Part shown: positions 17,335-26,491 of the stretch, piece by piece
Position numbering within the stretch: the stretch's first letter is position 1
How the letters are laid out: every line of letters starts with the position of its first letter
From: Oscillospiraceae bacterium
GTDB lineage: Bacteria > Bacillota > Clostridia > UMGS1810
Assembly: GCA_021629085.1 (NCBI GenBank)
Contig: JAJXRJ010000016.1
Location: forward strand, 1 to 48,198
Direction: 5' to 3'
Length of the DNA stretch: 48,198 bases
Translations under genes and position numbers: made by a program
The notes under the pieces: model-generated
The model's database searches: none
Told to the model about the DNA's origin: nothing
Seen by the model: only the letters and a program-made list of their open reading frames with translations

Positions 17335-18204
17335 ATGGACGCAAAACGGCTGATGGCAAAATTTCATGTGGATACGCAAACAGACTGTACCTACCGCTAT
17401 ATATTTAGCGAAACAGAGCGGTTTACGCCGCACTGCCACGATTATTTTGAACTGTTTTTAACCGTGACGGACGGCATTGTGCACATTGTAAACGGCCGGG
17501 TGCAGCGGTTAAAGTCGGGTACGCTGGTACTCATCCGCCCAGACGACGTGCACGATTATCAGTCCGCAGACGGCGGGCGGTTCCGGTTTGTCAACCTCAC
17601 CTTCACACAGGAAACCGTGCGCGCACTGTTTGACTACCTGGGATTCCATCTGGATGATATTTTGACGCCCCCGCTCCCGCCCACAGTGCTGCTGTCAAAA
17701 AGCGAGTCGGCCGCCATCCTGTCCAAATTTTCAGCGCTTTCTACAATAAAATTGCAAGATAAGGGGAACATTAAACTCAATATGCGGTTGCTTTTGATCG
17801 AAATTTTTGCAAGGCATTTTTTAAACGCCGGCGGCAGTGAAAAATCCAGCGACTGCCCAGCCTGGCTAGAAACGCTGTGCACACAGATGAACCGGAAGGA
17901 AAATTTTGAGGCCGGGATGCAGCGCATGACCGAGCTTTCGGGCAAAAGCCGGGAGCACGTTGCGCGGTGTGTCAAACAGTATTTCGGCGTTCCCGTTTCG
18001 GCATTTGTAAATGACTTGCGCCTAAACTATGCGGCCAACATGCTCATCAACAGCAATATCCCCATATTGGAGCTGTGCTTTGAGAGCGGGTTTCAAAACG
18101 TGAGCTGGTTTTACACCCTGTTTAAGGAAAAATACGGCATGCCTCCCAAGGCGTTCCGCAAACGGTTTTCCAAGCCTGCACAGCCGGCAGAGGCGGCAAA
18201 ATAA
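17335..18204 (+). CDS. AraC-family transcriptional regulator
   Basis: 289 residues. An N-terminal cupin-type sensor (about 15-135, with FTPHCHDYFELFLTV and LVLIRPDDVHDY) is joined to a C-terminal pair of helix-turn-helix motifs (about 185-285) ending in the signature FQNVSWFYTLFKEKYGMPP. This is the usual sugar-responsive activator layout. It is divergent from the GH38 mannosidase gene, so mannosides or mannose are the likely inducers; that is inference from position. ATG at 17335 with GGAAGG upstream. Confidence 0.9.
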   Translation: MDAKRLMAKFHVDTQTDCTYRYIFSETERFTPHCHDYFELFLTVTDGIVHIVNGRVQRLKSGTLVLIRPDDVHDYQSADGGRFRFVNLTFTQETVRALFDYLGFHLDDILTPPLPPTVLLSKSESAAILSKFSALSTIKLQDKGNIKLNMRLLLIEIFARHFLNAGGSEKSSDCPAWLETLCTQMNRKENFEAGMQRMTELSGKSREHVARCVKQYFGVPVSAFVNDLRLNYAANMLINSNIPILELCFESGFQNVSWFYTLFKEKYGMPPKAFRKRFSKPAQPAEAAK

Positions 18205-18207
18205 AGG

Positions 18208-18236
18208 TTGCTATTTTTTACCGCATTTGGTATAAT
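18208..18236 (+). promoter_or_regulatory. SigA-type promoter of the secA operon
   Basis: TTGCTA (18208-18213), 17 nt, TATAAT (18231-18236). The leader to secA is about 40 nt. Confidence 0.75.
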
Positions 18237-18284
18237 AGGAAACGTACATTGTGCATCATTCCAATTTGATTGGAGGTATCCCTT

Positions 18285-21014
18285 TTGAAAAAATTCTTTG
18301 AAAGACTATTTGGAAGCTACAGCGACCGCGAAATCAAGCGGCTGCTGCCCATTGTAGAAAAAATCAATCAGCTGGAACCCGAAATGCAGGCACTGGACGA
18401 TGCTGCGCTGCGCCACAAAACTGTAGAATTTCGGGAACGGCTCAAAAACGGCGAAACGCTGGATGACCTTTTGCCCGAAGCATTTGCTGTGGTGCGGGAG
18501 GCTTCGGTGCGCACGCTGGGCATGCGGCATTTTGACGTACAGCTTTTGGGCGGCATTGTGCTGCATCAGGGGCGCATTGCCGAAATGAAAACCGGCGAAG
18601 GCAAAACGCTGGTTGCCACCCTGCCCTGCTATTTAAATGCGCTTTCCGGCAATGGCGTGCATGTGGTCACAGTCAACGATTATCTGGCAAAACGCGACAG
18701 CGAACAAATGGGCAAAATCCACAGATTTTTGGGCCTTAGCGTGGGGCTGATCACCCACGATACGGAAGACCGCCGGGCCGCGTACGGCGCGGATATCACC
18801 TACGGCACCAACAACGAGTTTGGCTTTGACTACCTGCGTGATAACATGGTGATTTACAAAGAACAGCAGGTGCAGCAAAAGGGGCACAACTTTGCCATTG
18901 TGGACGAGGTGGACTCCATTTTGATTGACGAGGCGCGCACGCCGCTCATCATCTCCGGCATGGGCACCGAATCTACCCAGCTCTATCAGCTGGCCGACCG
19001 GTTTGCGCGCGGCTTAAAATGCGTGCGCATGAAAGAGCAGGATGACAAGGTGTTAAGCGACGACTTAGACTGTGACTACATTGTGGACGAAAAGGCCAAC
19101 ACCGCCACGCTCACCGAGCAGGGTGTGAAAAAGGCAGAGGCGGCGTTTCAGTTAGAAAACCTCTCCGACCCTGCCAATATGGACATTTCCCATCACATCA
19201 ACCAGGCCATCAAAGCGCACGGCATTATGCGCCGCGACAAGGACTATGTGGTCAAAGACGGCGAGGTCATCATTGTGGATGAATTCACGGGGCGCCTGAT
19301 GTTTGGCCGGCGCTACAATGACGGGCTGCACCAGGCCATTGAGGCAAAAGAGGGCGTGCAGGTGGCGCGGGAGAGCAAAACGCTTGCCACCATCACCTTC
19401 CAAAATTTCTTCCGCCTCTACAACAAGCTGGCCGGCATGACTGGTACGGCCCAAACGGAAGAAGAGGAGTTCCAGTCCATTTACAAGCTGGATGTAGTGG
19501 TAATCCCCACCAACAAACCCATGATCCGCATAGACCACAGCGATGTGGTGTATAAAAATGAAGCGGGCAAGCTAAATGCGGTCATCGCACAGATTGAAGA
19601 ATGCCACAAAAAGGGCCAGCCCGTGCTGGTGGGTACCATCACCATTGAAAAATCCGAACTTTTGAGCAAGCTTCTTAAAAAACGCGGCATCCCGCACGAG
19701 GTATTAAACGCAAAATTCCACGAAAAAGAGGCGGAAATCATTGCGCAGGCCGGTAAAAAAGGCGCGGTCACCATTGCCACCAACATGGCAGGCCGCGGAA
19801 CTGACATCATGCTGGGCGGCAATGCAGAATTTCTGGCAAAAAAGGAGATGCGCAAACAAGGCATTGACGAAAGGCTGATTGCAGAATCCACCGGCTTTTC
19901 TGAGACTGACGATGCGGAAATTCTTGAAGCGCGCAAAACCTTTGGTGCGCTTTATGAAAAATATAAGCAGGAAATTGCAAAGGAACACGACGAGGTGGTG
20001 CAAAGCGGCGGGCTGTTTATTTTGGGTACGGAACGGCACGAATCGCGGCGGATTGACAACCAGCTGCGCGGCCGTTCGGGCCGTCAGGGCGATGCGGGCG
20101 AATCGCGCTTTTTCATCTCATTACAGGATGAGCTCATGCGCCTGTTTGGCTCAGAACGCATTGAATCGGTGGTGACCACGCTGGGCTTAAAGGACGACGA
20201 GCCAATTGAGCATAAAATGTTGTCAAACGCCATTGAAAACGCACAGAAAAAGGTGGAAGGCCGCAACTTCCAAATCCGCAAGCATGTGCTGCAATATGAC
20301 GACGTGATGAACGTGCAGCGGAACGTCATCTACTCCCAGCGCCAAAAAGTGTTGGACGGCGAGGACATTCACGAATCCATTCTAAAAATGATTGAGGAAT
20401 TTGTGGACAATATTGTGACCTCCTACACGGGCAGCGCGGAATATCCCGACGACTGGAACCTTGCTGGTCTGGTGGAATACTGCGAGAGTATTTTTGTGCC
20501 CAAGGATACGCTGAAATTTACAAAAGAGGATTTGGAAGACCTCACCAAGGAACGCTTAAAAGAAATGCTGCATAAAATCGCCATGGACCGGCTTTCCCAA
20601 AAAGAGCAGGAGTTTGGCGCGGAGCGGTTTCGGGAAGTTGAGCGCATTATTTTGCTGCAAGTGGTGGACGCCAAATGGATGGACCAGATCGACAACATGG
20701 ACCAGCTGCGCCAGGGCATTGGCCTTCGGGCATATGCACAGCGCGACCCAGTCATTGAATACAAAGAGGAAGGCTACAACATGTATGAGGAAATGCTGGG
20801 CAACATCCGTGAGGACGTTATCAAATTTTTGTTAAATGTGCAGCTGCGCAGCAATGTGGAGCGCAAAGAGGTGAGCAAGCCTGTAAGTGCAAGCCACGGA
20901 GAGGAAGACACGGCAAAAAAGCCGGTGCATAAGGAAAAAAAGCCCGGGCGCAACGACCTTTGCCCCTGTGGATCGGGCAAAAAATATAAAAAATGCTGCG
21001 GGGCAAACGAATAA
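18285..21014 (+). CDS. secA: Preprotein translocase ATPase SecA
   Basis: The motor that drives preproteins through SecYEG. 909 residues from TTG 18285, which lies 8 nt after GGAGG (18272-18276); the in-frame TTG at 18270 precedes that site and was rejected. Visible: the N-terminal FGSYSDREIKRL, Walker A MKTGEGKTLVATLP, the DEAD-like VDEVDSILIDEARTPLI, GRSGRQGDAGESRF, and the C-terminal zinc-binding CPCGSGKKYKKCC that contacts SecB, ribosomes or lipids. Followed at 38 nt by prfB, a gene order common in Firmicutes, then a foldase gene, so export motor and post-export folding factor are cotranscribed. Confidence 0.97.
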   Translation: MKKFFERLFGSYSDREIKRLLPIVEKINQLEPEMQALDDAALRHKTVEFRERLKNGETLDDLLPEAFAVVREASVRTLGMRHFDVQLLGGIVLHQGRIAEMKTGEGKTLVATLPCYLNALSGNGVHVVTVNDYLAKRDSEQMGKIHRFLGLSVGLITHDTEDRRAAYGADITYGTNNEFGFDYLRDNMVIYKEQQVQQKGHNFAIVDEVDSILIDEARTPLIISGMGTESTQLYQLADRFARGLKCVRMKEQDDKVLSDDLDCDYIVDEKANTATLTEQGVKKAEAAFQLENLSDPANMDISHHINQAIKAHGIMRRDKDYVVKDGEVIIVDEFTGRLMFGRRYNDGLHQAIEAKEGVQVARESKTLATITFQNFFRLYNKLAGMTGTAQTEEEEFQSIYKLDVVVIPTNKPMIRIDHSDVVYKNEAGKLNAVIAQIEECHKKGQPVLVGTITIEKSELLSKLLKKRGIPHEVLNAKFHEKEAEIIAQAGKKGAVTIATNMAGRGTDIMLGGNAEFLAKKEMRKQGIDERLIAESTGFSETDDAEILEARKTFGALYEKYKQEIAKEHDEVVQSGGLFILGTERHESRRIDNQLRGRSGRQGDAGESRFFISLQDELMRLFGSERIESVVTTLGLKDDEPIEHKMLSNAIENAQKKVEGRNFQIRKHVLQYDDVMNVQRNVIYSQRQKVLDGEDIHESILKMIEEFVDNIVTSYTGSAEYPDDWNLAGLVEYCESIFVPKDTLKFTKEDLEDLTKERLKEMLHKIAMDRLSQKEQEFGAERFREVERIILLQVVDAKWMDQIDNMDQLRQGIGLRAYAQRDPVIEYKEEGYNMYEEMLGNIREDVIKFLLNVQLRSNVERKEVSKPVSASHGEEDTAKKPVHKEKKPGRNDLCPCGSGKKYKKCCGANE

Positions 21015-21052
21015 TACCACAATTATGATTTTTTATAAAGAGGGTGACGAAT

Positions 21053-22172
21053 ATGTTAGAGCTGGATCAGTTAAAGCTTTCGCTTTCTGCGCTTGATAAC
21101 GATATTACGGATTTGAGGGATGCACTTTGACCTCGCCGGCGCGCAGGCAAAGATTGACGAGCTGGAAAAAAAGACCATGGCGGACGGATTTTGGGACGAC
21201 ATGGAAAACAGTCAGAAAATTTTAAAACAGATCAAGGCGCTCAAAAATAAAATTGAGCGGTATCAAACACTCAAAACCACCTTTGACGACACGCTGGTGC
21301 TCATTGACATGGCAAACGAAGAGGGCGACGCCGGCATGGTGCCTGAGCTTACACAGGCAGCCAAGTCCATTGCCCATGACTTAGAGACAATGAAGTTAGA
21401 AACCCTGCTTTGCGGCCCATATGACAAAAACAACGCCATTGTAACGCTGCACGCGGGCGCGGGCGGTACGGAAGCGCAGGACTGGGCGGAAATGCTTCTG
21501 CGCATGTACACCCGCTATGCTGAACGCAATGACTATACGGTGGAAACGCTGGACTATCTTGCGGGCGAGGAAGCGGGCGTAAAAAGTGTTACCATCTTAA
21601 TTTCCGGGCTCAATGCCTATGGCTATTTAAAGGCCGAAAAAGGCGTACACCGGCTGGTGCGCATCTCACCGTTTGACGCGTCCGGCCGGCGGCATACGTC
21701 ATTTGCTTCGGTGGAGGTCATGCCAGAAATTGAAGACGACATTGAAATTGAAATCAACCCTGACGACTTAAAGGTGGACACCTACCGGGCCAGCGGTGCG
21801 GGCGGGCAGCACATCAATAAAACAGATTCCGCCATCCGCATCACGCACATTCCGTCCGGCGTGGTGGTCTCCTGCCAAACGGAACGGTCGCAGCACAAAA
21901 ACCGCGACACCGCAATGAAGATGTTAAAATCGAAATTGGCGGAAATTAAAGAGCGCGAACACAAAGAGAAAATTGAGGATATTAAGGGTGTGCAAAAGGA
22001 AATCGCATGGGGTTCACAAATCCGGTCGTATGTGTTTCATCCCTACAATTTGGTAAAAGACCATCGCACCGGCTTTGAAATGGGCAACATCACCGCGGTG
22101 ATGGATGGCGATTTGGACGGATTTATCAATGAATATTTAAAACAGTCCAGCCTGGGCACACTGAATGAATAA
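21053..22172 (+). CDS. prfB: Peptide chain release factor 2, programmed +1 frameshift
   Basis: RF2 ends translation at UAA and UGA. The gene is in two frames: 21053-21127 (25 codons from ATG, with GAGGGTG upstream), then an in-frame TGA at 21128-21130, then 21129-22172 in the +1 frame. Joined, it gives 372 residues, the expected length. The tripeptide SPF (anticodon-like stop reader, in VRISPFDASG) and GGQ (in SGAGGQHINKTDSA) are present. The shift is the classical RF2 autoregulation: low RF2 lets ribosomes pause at UGA and slip forward. It should be annotated as one gene, not as a pseudogene. Second gene of secA-prfB-foldase. Confidence 0.96.
21113..21131 (+). promoter_or_regulatory. RF2 programmed frameshift site
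   Basis: AGG GAT GCA CTT TGA C: an internal Shine-Dalgarno-like AGGGA at 21116-21120, slippery CTT at 21125-21127 and the stop TGA followed by C. The AGG lies in the same register to the CTT as in E. coli prfB (AGG GGG TAT CTT TGA C). Confidence 0.93.
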
Positions 22173-22188
22173 ACAAAGGAGAAAATGA

Positions 22189-23352
22189 ATGAAATCCTAT
22201 CAATCCTTTATGGCAGGCATTTTAGCAGGCGCGCTGGCAATGGGCGCACCGGCGCTGGCGCAAACTGTGCGTCAGATGATTGAGGTGGAGCCAAACTCCG
22301 TTCACATCACCGTCAATGGCCAGGCAGTTTCGGGCGAAAACTTTTTATACAACGATAAAACTTACGTTCCGCTGCGCGAGGTTTCCGAGCTTTTGGGAAA
22401 GGCGGTGGAGTGGAATCATGATACCAACACAGCCAATATTGCGGACGTATTTGGCGTGCTGTATCACGGTGAACCGGTTGGCACGGTAAACGGCGAATCG
22501 GTGCCGCAGGAGGAGCTGGATTCCTATATCCGCATTGTGCGCGCGCAAAGCAGTGATGCCGCATCACTTTCGGAAGAGGCGCTTGCCGCACAGGCGAAGC
22601 AGCAGCTGGTACACGACCGGGTGCTCATTGCCATGGCAAAGGCGCAAGGCATCCGCTTAGACGAAGCATTTACGGCAGATTACCAAAATTTTCAGCAATA
22701 CATAAACATGCAGCTTGCCCAGAGCGGTATGGGCGTCAACGCGCTTCCGTCCCTCATTCAGGCATTGGGCTACACCGAGGATGACTATCAGCGCACCTAT
22801 GAAATTGCGTATCTGACCCAAAAGCTGCTGGACAAAAATGCGGCGCTTTATGCCCCCATGGGCGATGAGCTCTCGGTTTATTACAATGCGCACAAAGAGG
22901 ATTACAAATACGATGGCGTGCGCGCAAAGCACATTTTGCTGTCCACAGTGGACGAACAGGGCCAGCCGCTTGCCTCCACTGATATCACACGGGTAAAGGC
23001 CAAGGCGGATAGCCTCTACCGGCAGCTGCAGGCCGGCGCCGACTTTGATACCCTCATGCAGGAAAACAGTGAAGATCCCGGGCTTGCGAGCAACCCTAAC
23101 GGTTACACATTCCAAAAGGGGGAAATGGTAGAGCCGTTTGAAACCGCGGCGTTCGCACTTTCGGAAGGCGAAATTTCCCAACCGGTAAAGAGCGAATTTG
23201 GCTACCACATCATCCGGCTGGAAGAAAAAATCCCTTATCTCACTTTGGATGATGCACAGGTGGTAGAACAAATTACCGAAACCATTGCCAGTCAAAAATT
23301 GGAACAGCTGCTTGACGCAGAAGTGCAAAAGGCCACCGTTTTGTGGAACTAA
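22189..23352 (+). CDS. Exported parvulin foldase with N-terminal copper-amine-oxidase-N-like domain
   Basis: 387 residues. Signal peptide (about 1-25, cleavage after ALAQ-like residues), then a copper amine oxidase N-terminal-type domain (about 35-83, with YNDKTYVPLREVSELLG), a SurA/PrsA-like helical chaperone region (about 98-235), and a parvulin peptidyl-prolyl isomerase domain (about 244-345, VRAKHILLST to FGYHIIRLEEK). It should help exported proteins fold outside the membrane, as PrsA does. Unlike PrsA there is no lipobox cysteine, so it is either free, held by its uncleaved signal, or bound to the wall by the extra N-domain. It lies 16 nt after prfB in the secA operon. ATG 22189, with AAAGGAG upstream. 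Confidence 0.88.
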   Translation: MKSYQSFMAGILAGALAMGAPALAQTVRQMIEVEPNSVHITVNGQAVSGENFLYNDKTYVPLREVSELLGKAVEWNHDTNTANIADVFGVLYHGEPVGTVNGESVPQEELDSYIRIVRAQSSDAASLSEEALAAQAKQQLVHDRVLIAMAKAQGIRLDEAFTADYQNFQQYINMQLAQSGMGVNALPSLIQALGYTEDDYQRTYEIAYLTQKLLDKNAALYAPMGDELSVYYNAHKEDYKYDGVRAKHILLSTVDEQGQPLASTDITRVKAKADSLYRQLQAGADFDTLMQENSEDPGLASNPNGYTFQKGEMVEPFETAAFALSEGEISQPVKSEFGYHIIRLEEKIPYLTLDDAQVVEQITETIASQKLEQLLDAEVQKATVLWN

Positions 23353-23355
23353 AGA

Positions 23356-23390
23356 AATGCCGTCTTATTTCAGATGGCATTCAAATTTTT
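23356..23390 (+). terminator. Terminator of the secA-prfB-foldase operon
   Basis: Stem AATGCCGTC / GATGGCATT (one G-T pair), 8-nt loop, then CAAATTTTT. Confidence 0.75.
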
Positions 23391-23391
23391 C

Positions 23392-23420
23392 TTGTATTTT
23401 TTATAAAAACGCAGTATACG
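23392..23420 (+). promoter_or_regulatory. Promoter of the secreted copper-amine-oxidase-N-like protein gene
   Basis: TTGTAT (23392-23397), 17 nt, TATACG (23415-23420), directly behind the preceding terminator. Confidence 0.55.
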
Positions 23421-23471
23421 CAACTTGAACCATTCAAATTCCAAAGCCAACCAGATTAAAAGGAGCTTTCT

Positions 23472-25001
23472 ATGAAAAAATCCATTGCAATCCTGCTGTC
23501 AATTTTTCTCATGCTAAGCAGCGCTGTTACAGCGTTTGCCGCGGAAACAGATGCGCTGTTTGCCGCGCTAACAAAGCCAATGGAAAGCTGCGACGCCACA
23601 TCTGAACTTTCTTTGACGCTCAAAGACCCTCTGCTCATTGCCAATTTACTGACAGAGCTTTCCGGAACCGACAACTTTATCGACTTTCAGGCGCTCGGAG
23701 AAGGCCTGTTTGACATTACAGCCAATATGACCGCCCGTATCGCTGTATCTGACGACTATAAAAAAATGCAGATGTCTGCAAATATGGAAACCAACATTCC
23801 GCTGACCATCAACCAGGATTTAAAAAATGAAACCTGGATCCGTGTTTCCTACTGGATGGACTTCGACTTTACCAATCCTGAAAATCCGGTGTACCGCATC
23901 ATTCAAAAAACCCCGGTTTCTACCAAATACATAGTGACGGACTACATACAACTGTTTTCGCAAATGGGCGGCGAGTCCGATGCAATTCTTCAGACCCTGA
24001 TGATGCTTCTTGACAAGACGTTTATAGAGGGCGTTACACAGGATGTAGTCACCGCACTGCAGGAAAATGCGGATATTACAAAAAAAGATCATACATATAC
24101 GCTGACCATGGATGATACAGGTGCCAAAGCGTTTTTTAACAGCCTGCTTGCATGTGTAACGGATCGGACCATGGAGATCTTACAAACAACTGAATTGGCA
24201 AACACAGCGGATTTCGAGGCGGTACAGGCAGAGCTCGACTCCATATTAGAGCAGGTCCGCAGCTTTACCAATCAGGTGCAGATTTTTGGCACGGACGGTA
24301 TTGTGATGGAATACACGCTGGATAAAAACGGCCAGTTCCAAAAAGCTTCCTTCACAATGGAGATTGACCTCAACATTTACGACATCATGACGGCGCTGGG
24401 GCAATCTGACCAATCCATCACCAAAGAAAACAGCCGGGTGCACTTTACTGTGACAGAGCACACCACATACAGCAACGTCAATACCGCGTCGGCTGTGGAA
24501 TTTCCAACCCTGTCCGAGGAAAACAGTACCAACCCATTCGCATCCTATCCCCCGATGGAATATGAAGAGGCGGCAACGCCGAAATCTCCGTATTTATATT
24601 TTACGGCGTATGATAACCATGCGCCATATGTGGATGCAGACAACAATCTATACTTGCCGCTCCGTGCAACTTTAAAGGCGTTTGGTGTGGATGCCGATAT
24701 CCTCACCTCGACGGAGGTCACATATGAAAATGGCGTTGTCAGCGTTGAAACACAGAGTGCGGATGCAGGATTCACCAATTTGGTGATAACGGTAGGCAGC
24801 AGCACTGTATTGCGGGACGGCGAACCCATTCCTTTGGACTTACCTGTTGTAGAAGACAATGGTGCAATTTACGTGCCCCTGCTCTTTTCTCCCCGCGTAA
24901 TGAATGCAGACCTGACGCATTGCAATTGTGACTATTATTATATTGACCAAACCTTTAAAACAACATTTATGACATATTACAATTTTGAAAGGAAACTTTA
25001 A
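23472..25001 (+). CDS. Secreted protein with C-terminal copper-amine-oxidase-N-like domain
   Basis: 509 residues. Clear signal peptide (1-24, ending in TAFAAE). The middle (about 30-345) is an unrecognised mixed region with many Thr, Asp and Leu. The C-terminal ~140 residues carry the beta repeats of a copper amine oxidase N-terminal-type domain (NNLYLPLRATLKAFGV and GAIYVPLLFSPR). In Clostridia this domain is common in secreted non-enzymatic proteins and is thought to work as a wall- or stalk-type module rather than to bind copper. No catalytic residues are recognisable. AAAAGGAGC ribosome site before ATG 23472; transcribed alone. The related domain also begins the neighbouring foldase, which may hint at a shared location. 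Confidence 0.8.
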   Translation: MKKSIAILLSIFLMLSSAVTAFAAETDALFAALTKPMESCDATSELSLTLKDPLLIANLLTELSGTDNFIDFQALGEGLFDITANMTARIAVSDDYKKMQMSANMETNIPLTINQDLKNETWIRVSYWMDFDFTNPENPVYRIIQKTPVSTKYIVTDYIQLFSQMGGESDAILQTLMMLLDKTFIEGVTQDVVTALQENADITKKDHTYTLTMDDTGAKAFFNSLLACVTDRTMEILQTTELANTADFEAVQAELDSILEQVRSFTNQVQIFGTDGIVMEYTLDKNGQFQKASFTMEIDLNIYDIMTALGQSDQSITKENSRVHFTVTEHTTYSNVNTASAVEFPTLSEENSTNPFASYPPMEYEEAATPKSPYLYFTAYDNHAPYVDADNNLYLPLRATLKAFGVDADILTSTEVTYENGVVSVETQSADAGFTNLVITVGSSTVLRDGEPIPLDLPVVEDNGAIYVPLLFSPRVMNADLTHCNCDYYYIDQTFKTTFMTYYNFERKL

Positions 25002-25021
25002 CCATAAAAACGCTCCTATCT

Positions 25022-25065
25022 AAACTGCTCCAAACTGTACAGTTCGTACAATTTGGAGCAGTTTT
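25022..25065. terminator. Bidirectional terminator between convergent genes
   Basis: Stem AAACTGCTCCAAA / TTTGGAGCAGTTT extended by TGTAC / GTACA inside, 5-nt loop. A and T runs on the two sides serve both the secreted protein gene (plus) and the mannonate-dehydratase-like gene (minus). Confidence 0.88.
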
Positions 25066-25095
25066 AAAATCAACCTAACTATTTAGGCATGCTTT

Positions 25096-26067
25096 TTATT
25101 TAATAGTCCCTCTTGCCTCCTGGCAGGCATCTAAAAGCCCTTTTAAATACCCTACTGCAAAGAGTCTCCCCAGCGTATCATATCCCGGCTGGTCATTATT
25201 TTCGCCCGCCATTGTGGGGACATGGTCAACCCGCACCGGCCCCTCATAGCCGCAGTCCAAGTAACAGGCAATGGCTTTTGCCATATTGGTTTGCCCATTG
25301 TCGTGAAAGGTTTCCCGAAATGCATATTTCTCGCCTAAAATATCCCGAAAATGCACAAAAAACAATTTTCCCATGGCGGAAAAATGACGGATTGCCGCAA
25401 ATATGTCTTCACCCATAGCGGCATAATTGGCCTGGCACATAGTAACACCCAGATGCGGGCTGTTGACAAGCTGCACCGCCTTTGTGATATTCTCCCGGCT
25501 GATTAAAATGCGCGATACTTTTCCCAGCTTTGGCACCGGTGGATCATCAGGATGCAATGCAAAGCGGATATGATATCGGTCTGCATAGGGCATAACCGCC
25601 TGCAAAAAATACCGCAAATTTTCCCAAAGCATTGCCTCTGTAATCTCAGGCTCCCCCTGCGGATGAAAGTCCCGGATGTCAAAACCGGTTACTAGCGCAC
25701 CGCCCCGTTCTACAATCCGGTTTGCTGTGCGCAGCCAGCCAAAATGCGCCATAAAGTTAAAGCAAATGGTGCGGATGTTGAGCGCATCCATAATGGGCAG
25801 CATGCCGATTACCTGTGCAATACACGCATCTCGGTCCGGGGCGCCCAGTTTAATCGAATTGTGCAGCCGATTTGGAATGGGCTCAATCACAATGGGCTTG
25901 ATCCCCGCTCCCTGAAACCGCTCATACATAGTGCGCCAGTGGGAGACATCTGTTACGTCAAACGCCGGATCCTCCGGCAGCCGGATCACCCCGTGGTCAA
26001 TGCCCATTTGCTTGGCATACGTCCATTGGATGCTAGGCTCTGTCCACAAAATATCTGTCAAAATCAT
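25096..26067 (-). CDS. Mannonate dehydratase (UxuA)-like sugar-acid dehydratase
   Basis: 323 residues, a TIM-barrel sugar-acid dehydratase; UxuA proper is nearer 350-360. Landmarks of the UxuA family: RFALHPDDPPVPKLG, a metal-ligand region with MCQAN, KLFFVHFRDI, and RVDHVPTMAGE near the end. UxuA turns D-mannonate into 2-keto-3-deoxygluconate in hexuronate breakdown. The exact substrate here is uncertain, since the protein is shorter than average. ATG 26067 overlaps the TGA of an upstream SDR remnant (ATGA), so it was once the last gene of a translationally coupled operon whose other members have decayed. It may now be the only surviving product from the promoter at 26492-26520. Confidence 0.8.
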   Translation of the reverse strand: MILTDILWTEPSIQWTYAKQMGIDHGVIRLPEDPAFDVTDVSHWRTMYERFQGAGIKPIVIEPIPNRLHNSIKLGAPDRDACIAQVIGMLPIMDALNIRTICFNFMAHFGWLRTANRIVERGGALVTGFDIRDFHPQGEPEITEAMLWENLRYFLQAVMPYADRYHIRFALHPDDPPVPKLGKVSRILISRENITKAVQLVNSPHLGVTMCQANYAAMGEDIFAAIRHFSAMGKLFFVHFRDILGEKYAFRETFHDNGQTNMAKAIACYLDCGYEGPVRVDHVPTMAGENNDQPGYDTLGRLFAVGYLKGLLDACQEARGTIK

Positions 26068-26126
26068 TGGATTCCCATGCCTCCGTCCACAAAAAGATTT
26101 TCCCCTGTAGCTGTCTTTCTGTCATC
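26064..26126 (-). pseudogene. 3' remnant of a short-chain dehydrogenase/reductase gene
   Basis: In one minus-strand frame the last codons read TGENLFVDGGMGIQ-stop, the characteristic C-terminus of SDR oxidoreductases (xTGxxLxVDGGxxxQ). Only about 20 residues can be read back before the frame becomes unrelated sequence; the Rossmann fold is gone. Its TGA overlaps the ATG of the dehydratase. In such operons this SDR would typically reduce or oxidise a sugar acid (fructuronate-type reaction); that role is inference. Confidence 0.7.
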
Positions 26127-26310
26127 TGGATTCCTCCATCTGTTTTGCCGCAACGCAAAGCGGCGCTTTGATTTGCAGTTCGACGCCCATTTTTTGCACC
26201 GAATCCTTCTGTATTTCAAAAAATGTCACCGTATCACTGTTTTCATTGGTACAGATTAAAAACCTGTCAAGCAGAATAAAATCGCGTGGAGATGCACCAC
26301 CACAAGCAAT
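26122..26310 (-). pseudogene. 3' remnant of a lactonase-family (7-bladed propeller) gene
   Basis: About 62 readable residues starting IACGGASPRDFILL and ending with stop TGA at 26122-26124. CGGxxPRDFxL...RFLICTNENSDTVTFFE matches the last blade of the lactonase / 6-phosphogluconolactonase family (Pgl-YkgB type). Everything before the last blade is missing (normal length is about 340). It has no ribosome site of its own and is fused at its 5' side to the RraA-like remnant. Product unlikely to be functional. Confidence 0.65.
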
Positions 26311-26417
26311 CATCCGCTCTACATCCCGGATGCCGCCCCAGATGACCCCGCCGCCTTGGGCTGCCCGTCCGGGAACCGCTCCCCTTCCCAGCTCGGCGTG
26401 AGTGCAATAATTTCTTC
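26311..26417 (-). pseudogene. 5' remnant of an RraA/aldolase-like gene
   Basis: Reading from about 26417, EEIIALTPSWEGERFPDGQP resembles the N-terminus of RraA-family (HMG/CHA aldolase-like) proteins. It then hits a stop in frame, while a +1 shift reads GGVIWGGIRDVERM, similar to the central GGxRD segment of the same family. The middle of the gene is deleted and no ATG is seen at the front. Family assignment is from memory of consensus and should be treated as tentative. Confidence 0.5.
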
Positions 26418-26491
26418 CTTTTTTTCCTTTCCTGACCTGCCTTTATTATTGCAAAAATTAAACAAATTTTGAATCCATCTATTTTTAGTCT

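Noticed and set aside
21120..22172. prfB read as a shorter gene starting at ATG 21120
   Set aside because: That ATG lies inside the frameshift site; the joined frames give the normal RF2 length.
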